64,000 nt of DNA from Brevibacillus brevis. Lineage in GTDB: Bacteria; Bacillota; Bacilli; Brevibacillales; Brevibacillaceae. Below, piece after piece: positions 1 to 7,319 of this stretch. The position numbers and the translations under genes were made by a program. Location: contig NZ_CP134050.1 of NCBI RefSeq assembly GCF_031583145.1, forward strand, positions 4,887,501 to 4,951,500, given 5' to 3'. Under the pieces are notes generated by a model. The model was not told where the DNA came from, did no database searches, and was given only the letters and a program-made list of their open reading frames with translations. Position 1 is the stretch's first letter. Each line of letters opens with the position of its first letter.

Positions 1-375
1 GCGCATGCCTTCTCCGGCGTAGTAGCGCAAAATGGCGATTCCCCGGGCCGTTTCGCCTTTGGCTTCCCCGAACGTCTTGCCCATTTCCCGTGTCATGGTC
101 TCGGCGATCTCATCGAGCCGCTTTTCCAGGGCATTGGCCGCTTTGTACAAGTACTCGCCCCGGGCCGGAGCGGGGAGCTTGCGCCACGCCGGCTGCGCCT
201 CCTTGGCAGCGGCAACCGCCTGCTCCAGATCGCCGGCGCCGGACTTTTGCACGTAGCCGACGACGTCCTCCCGATTGGCCGGATTGACGCTCGGTTCGAC
301 CTGGCCGGACGACGCCGGGATCCATGCGCCGTTGATGTAGTTCAAATACGTTTTCACGTCTGTTTTTACTGTCAT
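1..375 (-). CDS. Aldehyde dehydrogenase, N-terminal part (partial; candidate 2-oxoglutarate semialdehyde dehydrogenase)
   Basis: The minus frame from ATG 375 is open to the window edge and gives 125 residues starting [18 protein letters not shown]. The NYINGAW start, the NPAN..D.VG stretch and the [14 protein letters not shown] helix are typical of the NAD(P)-dependent aldehyde dehydrogenase superfamily N-terminus. The catalytic Cys and Glu lie outside the window. An AAAAGGAGTG ribosome site precedes the ATG. It is the last gene of the FAH-SDR-UxaA unit. In pentonate and hexarate pathways the aldehyde dehydrogenase after an FAH-family dehydratase oxidises 2-oxoglutarate semialdehyde to 2-oxoglutarate; that role here is inferred from context only. 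The family call is firm. Confidence 0.88.
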   Translation of the reverse strand, partial: MTVKTDVKTYLNYINGAWIPASSGQVEPSVNPANREDVVGYVQKSGAGDLEQAVAAAKEAQPAWRKLPAPARGEYLYKAANALEKRLDEIAETMTREMGKTFGEAKGETARGIAILRYYAGEGMR

Positions 376-654
376 CTCTCTGCACTCCTTTTCTGCAAAT
401 GGATCGTTTGCTAGTGCCCCTTTTGAATACAAAAGCTGCTAAAAAACAGGGAGAGGGACGGAGCTGCGGTGGGAGAAGCATATTTCCGTCTTCGCTTCGT
501 GCTTCGCCCCGCGAGGAAGCGGGGACTGTCCGCTACGCCGCGAATTCGCGGGGGAGCGGTAAAGCAGCAGCCGCTCCGAAGCAACTCAAGGTACCGCTCC
601 TTTTACACCCCGTAAACCTGCTTTACCCCACCTCGAGTACGTCCCTGCCTCTGA
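376..654. other. 279-base gap with dense inverted repeats
   Basis: No convincing gene is seen between the UxaA large-subunit stop and the aldehyde dehydrogenase start. The gap holds a perfect 14-base palindrome CCGCGAATTCGCGG (538-551), a CCCCGC/GCGGGG hairpin (507-512 with 519-524), and a 10-base inverted repeat GGTAAAGCAG/CTGCTTTACC (558-567 with 618-627). It may be an mRNA processing or attenuation region, or a small extragenic repeat. No U-tract terminator stands out on the minus strand. Confidence 0.5.
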
Positions 655-1830
655 TCAAAAAGTCGGGCCAATCCGCCAAATGCCAAAATCGTGCTGCTTC
701 AAAATTTCGGCCTTGGTCAGCTTGCCGGAAGCGACCTGGGCAACCTCCTCGAAAAGCCGTCGGCCGACTGCCTGGATCGACTCGGTCCCGTCGATGATCG
801 TGCCTGCATTGACGTCGATGTTGTCCTCCATTTTGGCGAAGATGGCGGAGTTGGTAGCAATTTTGATGACAGGTGCGATCGGCGAGCCGGTGGGCGTGCC
901 TCTCCCCGTCGTAAACAGGACGACTTGGGCCCCGCCCGCCACCATCCCGGTCAGCTGCTCGATGTCATGGCCGGGCGTATCCATCCAGACCAGCCCCTTC
1001 TTGCTCGGGGTCTGGGCATAGTCGATCAGCTCCTGGAGAGGACGGCTACCCGCCTTGTTCGCCGCGCCCAACGACTTTTCCTCGAGAGAGCTGAGGCCGC
1101 CCTTGATGTTGCCCGGGCTGGGATTGCCTGTACGGATGTCTACGCCCATCAGGAAGGCCCTATCCTCCATGGCCTTGATCACTTCGTACACCCGCTTGGC
1201 GACTTTCTCATCGACGGCCCGCTCGGCGAGCAAATGCTCCGCCCCGATCAGCTCGGTCGTCTCCGCCAGAATGGACGTGCCGCCGTGATCGACGATGAGA
1301 TCGCTGACGACGCCCACTGCCGGATTGGCCGACAATCCCGAGCAGGCATCGGAGCCCCCGCATTCGGTTCCTACGATCAGCTCGCTGAAGTCGCAAAGCT
1401 CCCGCTGCAGTATCGAAGCGTCCTGGACCATCCGCGCGGCGATTTTGGCCCCCTGGGCGATGGCCAGCAAAGTCCCGCCGTGATCCTGGATCGACACGAC
1501 CTCCACGGGCTTTCCGGTCTTCGCGATTTCCCCCGCCACGCTCCGCGCCTGATGCGTCTCGCAGCCGAGGCCGAGTACGACGACCCCGTACACATTCGGG
1601 TTGGCCCCCATGCCTGCGTATGTCCGAAACGTTTGCTCGTAGTCGACGCCGACCTGCGCGCAGCCGTGCTGATGAATGAAGGAGACCGTCCCTTGCACCA
1701 GCTCCGTGATCTGTCTGGCCGCTTGCGTCGCACATGTGATCGTCGGCAGGATGAGCACGTGATTGCGCACCCCGACACGCCCATCCGGACGTCGGTATCC
1801 CCAGAATTTTCCGCTATCTGGCTTCGCCAA
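655..1830 (-). CDS. UxaA-family dehydratase, large subunit (altronate/galactarate dehydratase-type)
   Basis: This is the catalytic part of a UxaA/GarD-type sugar-acid dehydratase, which removes water from an aldonate or aldarate to give a 2-keto-3-deoxy acid. Family signs are FWGYRRPDGRVGVRNHVLI at the N-terminus, GLGCETH (about residue 87-93), the cysteine-rich GTECGGSDACSG (154-165) and a C-terminal NAGTI..G segment. I chose TTG at 1830 (391 residues). It has GGGGAAGGGGGG just upstream and places the conserved FWGY motif at the N-terminus, whereas the in-frame GTG/ATG codons upstream (from 1893) lie deep inside the small-subunit gene. The substrate cannot be read from sequence. Upstream and downstream genes suggest a pentonate or hexonate. 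Confidence 0.88.
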   Translation of the reverse strand: MAKPDSGKFWGYRRPDGRVGVRNHVLILPTITCATQAARQITELVQGTVSFIHQHGCAQVGVDYEQTFRTYAGMGANPNVYGVVVLGLGCETHQARSVAGEIAKTGKPVEVVSIQDHGGTLLAIAQGAKIAARMVQDASILQRELCDFSELIVGTECGGSDACSGLSANPAVGVVSDLIVDHGGTSILAETTELIGAEHLLAERAVDEKVAKRVYEVIKAMEDRAFLMGVDIRTGNPSPGNIKGGLSSLEEKSLGAANKAGSRPLQELIDYAQTPSKKGLVWMDTPGHDIEQLTGMVAGGAQVVLFTTGRGTPTGSPIAPVIKIATNSAIFAKMEDNIDVNAGTIIDGTESIQAVGRRLFEEVAQVASGKLTKAEILKQHDFGIWRIGPTF

Positions 1831-2122
1831 GCCGATCCCCCCTTCCCCTTTTGCCTTCGAGATTGTGGATGTGAACATGCTCGCCCGGTCCAATCTCCCG
1901 GGTCGCCACTCCGATCACTTCCCCGTACTTGAGGATATCTTCTCCTTGCCGGATCGCGACGACCGCAAACTTGTGCCCGAATTCGATCGGATCGCTGAGA
2001 GTGATATGAAAGGACCGATCTTCGCACACGACGGAGACTTCAGCACCTGCCGGAATCGGCTCCAGCGCTACCGCCACTTTGTCGTGCGGCTTCATCATGA
2101 CTGTCTTGTACGCTTCACCCAT
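1814..2122 (-). CDS. UxaA-family dehydratase, small subunit (SAF domain)
   Basis: A 102-residue protein starting MGEAYKTVMMKPHDKVAVAL. It matches the SAF domain that forms the N-terminal part of altronate dehydratase and is a separate subunit in many sugar-acid dehydratases; DILKYGEVIGVATREI is the typical core. The stop overlaps the start region of the large subunit by 17 bases, so the two are translationally coupled. The ATG at 2122 follows a GGAAGGGGGAAAAC ribosome site, 20 bases after the SDR stop. Confidence 0.85.
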   Translation of the reverse strand: MGEAYKTVMMKPHDKVAVALEPIPAGAEVSVVCEDRSFHITLSDPIEFGHKFAVVAIRQGEDILKYGEVIGVATREIGPGEHVHIHNLEGKRGRGDRLGEAR

Positions 2123-2142
2123 GGGTTTTCCCCCTTCCGGAT

Positions 2143-2910
2143 CTACCTGGCCGTCAGACCGCCATCTGCCACGAAATTGCTCCCGGTAATAAACGACGCT
2201 TCGCTGCTGGCCAGAAAGCAGACGAGGTGCGCGATCTCCTCGGGGGTTCCCATCCGTCCGATCGGCTGGCGAAGCTCCATCTGCCTTCTCGCTCCCTCCG
2301 GATCCGCCTGTCCTGCCAATATCTTTTGGATCCAGGGAGAGTCGACCGTACCCGGCGAGATCGCGTTCACGCGGATCCCGTGCTCGGCGAAATCCGATGC
2401 GACCGACTTGGTCAGCCCGACGATGGCCGCTTTGGAGGCGCAGTATCCCGCTCGGTTCAGCACCCCGTCCATCCCGGCGACGGAGGCGATATTGACGATG
2501 CAGCCGCGCTCCTCTTGCGTCAGCATCTGCTTGACCGCGTACTTGCAGCCGAAAAACGCCCCTTTCGCATTGACGCTCATCATCGCATCCCACTCCGCTT
2601 CCGTCTGCTCCAGCACCGTCCCCGCCTTGCCGACTCCCGCGTTGTTGACCATAATGTCAATTTTCTGATAACGTTCTGCGATTGTCTGCAAAACCTGGCT
2701 GACCTGCTCCTCGCGGCTCACATCGAGACGAAAAAACTGCCCGCGTCCTCCATCCAGCGCAAGTTCACGCGCGACCCGCTCGCCGCCAGTCTCATCCAGA
2801 TCGCATACCGCGACGAATGCTCCTTCCCGGCCCAGCCGCCTGGCGATGGCCTCGCCGATGCCGGAAGCAGCTCCCGTGACGACCGCTACTTTTCCCGCCA
2901 GAGCCTTCAT
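2143..2910 (-). CDS. SDR-family NAD(P)-dependent oxidoreductase
   Basis: A 255-residue classical short-chain dehydrogenase. The cofactor motif TGAASGIG lies at residues 12-19, NNAG at 89-92, a catalytic Ser near 143 and YCASK (Tyr156, Lys160). The Asp in CDLD after the second strand suggests NAD preference. Its ATG overlaps the FAH-gene stop (ATGA), so the genes are coupled. In this operon it probably oxidises a sugar, lactone precursor or sugar acid at one carbon before or between dehydrations. A fatty-acid-type reductase role is unlikely from context. The substrate is unknown. Confidence 0.9.
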   Translation of the reverse strand: MKALAGKVAVVTGAASGIGEAIARRLGREGAFVAVCDLDETGGERVARELALDGGRGQFFRLDVSREEQVSQVLQTIAERYQKIDIMVNNAGVGKAGTVLEQTEAEWDAMMSVNAKGAFFGCKYAVKQMLTQEERGCIVNIASVAGMDGVLNRAGYCASKAAIVGLTKSVASDFAEHGIRVNAISPGTVDSPWIQKILAGQADPEGARRQMELRQPIGRMGTPEEIAHLVCFLASSEASFITGSNFVADGGLTAR

Positions 2911-3806
2911 ACCAGGAGGCTACCTTTCGCCTGGCTTCTCACCGGGTTCGCCAGCACGCCGATGCCGCCAATCTCAATCTCGATCCGATCTCCATCTGCG
3001 AGCGTAAAATCATCCGGCGGAACGATGCAGGTCCCGGTGAGAAGCACCGTTCCGTCAAAAATAGTGTTGTCCCGCAAGAGGTACGCGACCAGCTCGTCAA
3101 ACCTCCGCTTGAGCTGCCCGGTGCTGGCGCTTCCCTCCACTACCTTTTCCCCGTCTCGGAAAATGCGGCACACGATCTGAAACGCATACGGATCCTCCAC
3201 CGTTTCCGCCAGGCGAATGGCCGGCCCGATCGAGCAGGAGCCCTTCCACATTTTCGCTTGCGGCAAGTAGAGCGGATTTTCGCCCTCGATATCGCGGCAG
3301 CTCATGTCGTTGCCGATCGTGTACCCGACGACTCGCCCGTCACGGGAAAGCACCAAGCCCAGCTCCGGCTCAGGAATTTGCCAGTTGGAATCGCTTCGCA
3401 AATACAGGTCGCGGTCTGGAGCAACCGTCCGGGCTGCCGTGGATTTGAAGAAAATTTCCGGGCGCTCGGCATCGTACACTTTATCGTAAAAGGTCGTCGT
3501 GTCCAGCCGCCCTCCCGTCGCTTCGTAGTTGCGCGCATCCCGGCTGCGCTCGTACGTCACGCCGCACGCCCACACTTCCGCTGCTTCCAGCGGAACCAGC
3601 AGCTCCAGCTCCTCCGCTTTGACAGCAAGGGGCTCGCTTGCGGCAATCGTCTCTTGCACCAGCTCTAGCGTCGTCCGCTGCCGTACTTCCGCCTCCCTTA
3701 CCAGCTCCATGAAGTCCGTTTGCCCGAGCAGATACACCTCGGATTGATCCGTCAACGCTGCAAGCACCGGCTCTGAACCTTCTTGTAAAAAGCGAATGAT
3801 ACGCAT
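2907..3806 (-). CDS. Fumarylacetoacetate hydrolase-family enzyme (KdaD-like dehydratase candidate)
   Basis: 299 residues from ATG 3806, chosen because GGAGGTG lies directly upstream. The C-terminal FAH fold is visible: IFFKSTAAR (about 118-126), the metal-binding pair in IPEPELGLV (Glu146, Glu148), a candidate third ligand in GNDMSCRDIEGENP (Asp167) and AKMWKGSCSIGP. The overall arrangement (VWACGVTYERSRDAR, FYDKVYDAERPEIFFK) resembles 2-keto-3-deoxy-D-arabinonate dehydratases rather than true fumarylacetoacetases. Such enzymes give 2-oxoglutarate semialdehyde, which would suit the aldehyde dehydrogenase at the end of the unit. The family is firm; the exact reaction is inferred. Confidence 0.88.
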   Translation of the reverse strand: MRIIRFLQEGSEPVLAALTDQSEVYLLGQTDFMELVREAEVRQRTTLELVQETIAASEPLAVKAEELELLVPLEAAEVWACGVTYERSRDARNYEATGGRLDTTTFYDKVYDAERPEIFFKSTAARTVAPDRDLYLRSDSNWQIPEPELGLVLSRDGRVVGYTIGNDMSCRDIEGENPLYLPQAKMWKGSCSIGPAIRLAETVEDPYAFQIVCRIFRDGEKVVEGSASTGQLKRRFDELVAYLLRDNTIFDGTVLLTGTCIVPPDDFTLADGDRIEIEIGGIGVLANPVRSQAKGSLLV

Positions 3807-3827
3807 ATGGCACCTCCACTTTAGTTT

Positions 3828-3855
3828 TATATTATCAAACACAGTTTTGCATTAT
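3828..3855 (-). promoter_or_regulatory. Candidate IclR operator upstream of the FAH-SDR-UxaA unit
   Basis: An imperfect palindrome around AAACACAGTTT sits 22 bases before the FAH start codon. It shares the spaced ATTAT.AAAC/GTTTT arms and the downstream ATAATATAAAAC (minus strand) with the boxes at 18524-18550 and 18648-18674. It lies between the IclR gene and its putative target. Confidence 0.55.
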
Positions 3856-3887
3856 GCTCGTGCATAAGGCTCTCCGAAATAGGCCCG

Positions 3888-4670
3888 TTAAACGCTTCTA
3901 GCGCCAAACCCGTAGCCCATCTCCTCGGACATCTCCTCGGCCGCTTTTTTCAGCAGCGCCAGGAATTGCTCAAGCTCCTGATCATCCACACGCGTCACCA
4001 GGGTAGAAATGCTCACCGCCGCGATAGCCTGCCCCTGATGATTGCGGATCGGCACGGCAATGCAGCGGACCCCCGGTTCGTTTTCCTGATTGTCGACCGC
4101 GTAGCCTTGCTCGCGGACTTTTTTCAGCTCCGCGCGAAAATCCGGTTCGTTTGTGATCGTTCTGGCCGTCTGTGCCACGTAGTGATAATCTTTCAAAATA
4201 TGCGCCAGCTCTTTTTCGCTCTTCCAGGCGACCAGCGCCTTGCCTACCCCGCTGGAATGGACCGGGATTCTCCTCCCGATGCGCGAGTACAGGATGGTAG
4301 CCTGCGGGCCCTCCACCTTGTCGATGTAGACGCCTTCTTTGTCGTCCAAGATGACGAGGTGCGTCGTCTGTCCGGTCTTCATCGACAGGTCGACCAGATA
4401 CCTTTTGGCTACTTTGCGTACATCCAAACCATGGATGACAAAGTTTCCTCGTTCGAATAGCTTCATTCCGAGCCGGTACTTGCCGTTCTCCGGGTTTTGG
4501 TCGATGTAGCCGTGCACCTGGAGCGTCTTGAGCAAGGAATGAACCGTGCTTTTGTGCAACTGCATACGCTCGCTGATATCTGTGATCTTCAGCTCCAAAT
4601 CCTGCTCGTCAAAGAGATCGAGAATTTTCAGCGCGCGTTCCACAGCTTGAATAATCGGCATTTTATCCAT
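3888..4670 (-). CDS. IclR-family transcriptional regulator
   Basis: 260 residues. An N-terminal winged helix-turn-helix (about 8-70, with ITDISERMQLHKSTVHSLLK as recognition region) is followed by the IclR effector domain (about 80-250), including GRRIPVHSSGVGKALVAW and PGVRCIAVPIRNHQG. IclR proteins bind sugar-acid or aromatic intermediates and control neighbouring catabolic genes; KdgR of enterobacteria is the closest functional parallel. It lies between two catabolic units on the same strand, and similar palindromes precede both, so it probably represses both and releases on a keto-deoxy acid. The effector is not determinable here. Confidence 0.92.
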   Translation of the reverse strand: MDKMPIIQAVERALKILDLFDEQDLELKITDISERMQLHKSTVHSLLKTLQVHGYIDQNPENGKYRLGMKLFERGNFVIHGLDVRKVAKRYLVDLSMKTGQTTHLVILDDKEGVYIDKVEGPQATILYSRIGRRIPVHSSGVGKALVAWKSEKELAHILKDYHYVAQTARTITNEPDFRAELKKVREQGYAVDNQENEPGVRCIAVPIRNHQGQAIAAVSISTLVTRVDDQELEQFLALLKKAAEEMSEEMGYGFGARSV

Positions 4671-4734
4671 CCTTTAACGTCGTAATCACGGAATGATTTT
4701 GGTGTTATCTTACCATAGAATTACGACCGATGAC

Positions 4735-5409
4735 TCATCTTTTGCCGCCGCTGTCCCCGCATTCCAGCCGCGCTTGGCGGACGATTTCCACGTACGTTTT
4801 GGCCGCCTTTTCCACTTGGGCATAGTCGCCTGCCGCGATCGTCTTCCGATCGAGCAGCGTCCCGCCAATCCCCAGCGCAGTCGCCCCCGCCCGTATGAAC
4901 GAAGCGGCATTGCCTTCGTCGATCCCGCCGGTCGGGATGACCGGAATGTGCGGAAACGGAGCTTTGACCGCCTGAAGATAGGCCAGTCCAAGGCTGGCGG
5001 CGGGAAACAGCTTCACCAGATCCGCTCCCCACTCGATGGCGTTGATCATCTCTGTCGGAGTCATGACGCCCGGCACGCTGATCTTCCCGTGACGCGCCGC
5101 CGCACGGATGACGTCGAGGTGGAGACTCGGGCTGAACAAAAAATCCGCACCGCTTTTGATCGCCGCCGCAGCCGCCTCCCCGTCGATTACTGTGCCCGCC
5201 CCGACGACGGCCCGCCCTTGCAATCTCCTGCTGAGCCTTTTGATCGTGGCAAACGCGTCCTCCGAGTCCACCGTGATTTCCAGGGCGGTGATGCCCCCTC
5301 TCACCAGGCTGTCCGCCACCTCTTCCACTTGCTCCCGGGGAATGCGGCGGACGACCGCGATCACGCCGCTTTCCCGCAATTTTTCCAGGATAAACGCTTT
5401 TTCCTGCAA
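4735..5409 (-). CDS. eda: 2-dehydro-3-deoxy-phosphogluconate/phosphogalactonate aldolase
   Basis: 224 residues, the usual length of class I KDPG/KHG aldolase. Catalytic Glu44 lies in LEITVDS, the Schiff-base Lys133 in DLVKLFPAA, and the phosphate-binding PTGGI and GIGGT motifs follow. It cleaves a 2-keto-3-deoxy-6-phospho sugar acid to pyruvate and glyceraldehyde-3-phosphate. It lies 24 bases downstream of the KDG-type kinase and some genes after galactonate dehydratase, so in this operon the substrate may be the galactonate form (DgoA role). KDPG and KDPGal specificities cannot be separated by eye. Confidence 0.93.
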   Translation of the reverse strand: MQEKAFILEKLRESGVIAVVRRIPREQVEEVADSLVRGGITALEITVDSEDAFATIKRLSRRLQGRAVVGAGTVIDGEAAAAAIKSGADFLFSPSLHLDVIRAAARHGKISVPGVMTPTEMINAIEWGADLVKLFPAASLGLAYLQAVKAPFPHIPVIPTGGIDEGNAASFIRAGATALGIGGTLLDRKTIAAGDYAQVEKAAKTYVEIVRQARLECGDSGGKR

Positions 5410-5433
5410 ATCGTCTCCTCCTTCTCGGCGCTC

Positions 5434-6372
5434 TTACCGATACACTTCCTCGTGCTCTCCCATCACTTGCGACCAGAACGGATAGCCTTCTACGTCTCCC
5501 GCCACCGTCAGGGCATAGGCGCCGATGCGGTTGCCCAGCCGCACCGCGTCACGGTACGGCCAGCCTCTGATCAGTCCCGACAGGAAGCCTGCGGCAAATC
5601 CGTCCCCCGCGCCGATCGGATCGACGATCTCCTGTACGGGAAAGCCCGGCACGTATTCTCTTCCTTCCGGCGCAGCGAAGTAAGCCCCTCTCTCTCCGAG
5701 CTTCACGACCGCTGCTTTGGCCCCGTTTTGCAGCAGCCGCTCCGCGATATTCTCCGGACTGTCTTCACCCGTCAGCAGCCGCCCTTCGTCCCAGCCGGGC
5801 AAAACGATGTCACAACGGCCCGCGATGTCGAACAGAACGGTCTGCGCCTCCTGCTTCGTCCACAGCTTCAGGCGGACATTAGGGTCGAAAACGACCGTCA
5901 CGCCGTGCCTTTTCGCTTTGTCGATCGCCTGGTAGACCGCTTCCCTGCACGTGTCGCCGAGCGCCGGCGTGATGCCGGTCAGATGCAGAAACTTCGCCTG
6001 CGCGATCAGGTCTTCGCCGATGTCATCCGGCCGCATGCGGCTCGCGGCGGAACCTTGGCGATAGTAGTACACTTTCGGCTCTTTTCCCTGCTGCCTTTCC
6101 TTGAAAAAGACAGCCGTCGGATAGCCGGGGTCAAACACGACGTGCGAAGTATCCACCCCTTCCCCGCGAATGAAGTTGCGGATGTACAGGCCGAACTCGT
6201 CGTCCCCCAGGCGGCTGACCCAGCTCGCCTGATGGCCGAGTCTGGCGAGACCGATCGCCACATTCGATTCCGCGCCGCCGATGGTCTTGGCGAACTGCCC
6301 CGCAAACCGCAGCGGCCCTGTTGTCAGCGGGTGAAACAGCACCATCGTCTCGCCAAAGGTCACGACGTCCAT
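5434..6372 (-). CDS. PfkB-family sugar kinase (2-keto-3-deoxy-gluconate/galactonate kinase)
   Basis: 312 residues from ATG 6372, which has GAGAGGAACGC upstream; longer readings would run into the next gene. Ribokinase-fold motifs are present: GETMVLF at the start, GGAESNVAIGLARLG (about 32-46), and the catalytic anion hole GAGDGFAAGFLSG near residue 250. The RYYRQGSAASRM-like segment (YYYRQGSAASRM here) is typical of KdgK enzymes. It phosphorylates a 2-keto-3-deoxy sugar acid using ATP, feeding the aldolase immediately downstream. It overlaps the preceding U32-like gene by 13 bases. Confidence 0.9.
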   Translation of the reverse strand: MDVVTFGETMVLFHPLTTGPLRFAGQFAKTIGGAESNVAIGLARLGHQASWVSRLGDDEFGLYIRNFIRGEGVDTSHVVFDPGYPTAVFFKERQQGKEPKVYYYRQGSAASRMRPDDIGEDLIAQAKFLHLTGITPALGDTCREAVYQAIDKAKRHGVTVVFDPNVRLKLWTKQEAQTVLFDIAGRCDIVLPGWDEGRLLTGEDSPENIAERLLQNGAKAAVVKLGERGAYFAAPEGREYVPGFPVQEIVDPIGAGDGFAAGFLSGLIRGWPYRDAVRLGNRIGAYALTVAGDVEGYPFWSQVMGEHEEVYR

Positions 6373-7319
6373 ACGCGTTCCTCTCTGACCGGCGAAGTCG
6401 GGACGGCCAGGCCAGCCGCGCCTTTTTGCGACACCGCCAGCTCGGGCGCGTAGCGGCGGATCATGTCGAGTCCGATGCGGGCGCGGCGTACCCGCTCCCG
6501 GCACAGGCTGATCGATGTCGGCTCGAGATGCTTTCCGGACGGATAGATATTCGGCGAATTGCGCAGACCGAACTTGATGTACACTGGCGCGGCCACCCGG
6601 ATGATTTCCGGAATTTCATAGTGGCGGATGAAGCCGCCGATGTCATCCGGCGCCTCCACGTAGATGTCGATCGGGATGTCCACGGCGTGACGGATCGCCG
6701 CCAGCCTGGCCAGCGTGAGGTCTGTCGGCACGTTGTACGTGCCCGCCCCGATTTTCTCTATCAGGCGGATCGACACCGGATTCGCCTGCGCCATCTGCAC
6801 CGACACCTTGACGAGCAAATCGGAGGGCAGCTCGCCGTTTTTCTTGAATTCGTTCACCAGCCAAAGCAGTCCCTCGTCCGCCACCAGGATGCTGCGGATG
6901 CCCATCCGGCAGGCTCGCTTGACGTCCTCGATGGCGTAGACGAGCTGATCCATGCCCTGCGAGCGCAGCCCGGCGATCTTGCCCGCGCTGGCCCAAGACA
7001 TCGGAGTGATGTCCCACGTCCCCCGCGGTCCGACGAACAGGCTTACCTCGAGGTTTTCCCGTCGGCCGATCGCCGCCATCTGCTCCAGCTCTTCGTCGGT
7101 CAGGAGCATGATCCCGCTTCCCTGGGAAATGCGGTGGATGGTCACCCCGTAGTCGTTGCACGCCTCCACGACCGCTTCAAACGACGCAGGTCCTTCCACG
7201 CTGGGGATTTCCACGCGATACTGGGCGCCGTCCGGAAAGCGCTTGGCCGAACTGGGGAGATCATGGCAGTCACCGGGCGGAAAGCCCAGCTTCTCGATCA
7301 TCTCTCTCGTTTGCTTCAT
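6360..7319 (-). CDS. U32-peptidase-like TIM-barrel protein of unknown function
   Basis: 319 residues, no signal peptide and no membrane segment. Segments such as GVTIHRISQGSGIM, EVSLFVGPRG and PIDIYVEAPDDIGG recall proteins annotated as U32-family peptidases found in sugar-acid operons, which are probably TIM-barrel enzymes rather than proteases. The start overlaps the upstream dehydratase stop (4 bases) and the end overlaps the kinase start, so it is an integral operon member. Its step is unknown; an isomerase or epimerase role would suit a barrel protein in this position. The family call is from memory of similar proteins and is moderate. Confidence 0.65.
   Translation of the reverse strand: MKQTREMIEKLGFPPGDCHDLPSSAKRFPDGAQYRVEIPSVEGPASFEAVVEACNDYGVTIHRISQGSGIMLLTDEELEQMAAIGRRENLEVSLFVGPRGTWDITPMSWASAGKIAGLRSQGMDQLVYAIEDVKRACRMGIRSILVADEGLLWLVNEFKKNGELPSDLLVKVSVQMAQANPVSIRLIEKIGAGTYNVPTDLTLARLAAIRHAVDIPIDIYVEAPDDIGGFIRHYEIPEIIRVAAPVYIKFGLRNSPNIYPSGKHLEPTSISLCRERVRRARIGLDMIRRYAPELAVSQKGAAGLAVPTSPVREERVWTS

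Noticed and set aside
691..1932. Plus-strand 413-residue frame opposite the UxaA large subunit
   Set aside because: Antisense shadow of a conserved enzyme in GC-rich DNA; composition rich in Arg/His/Asp without motifs. Similar long shadows (4693-6453, 7430-9403, 15439-17196) were rejected for the same reason.
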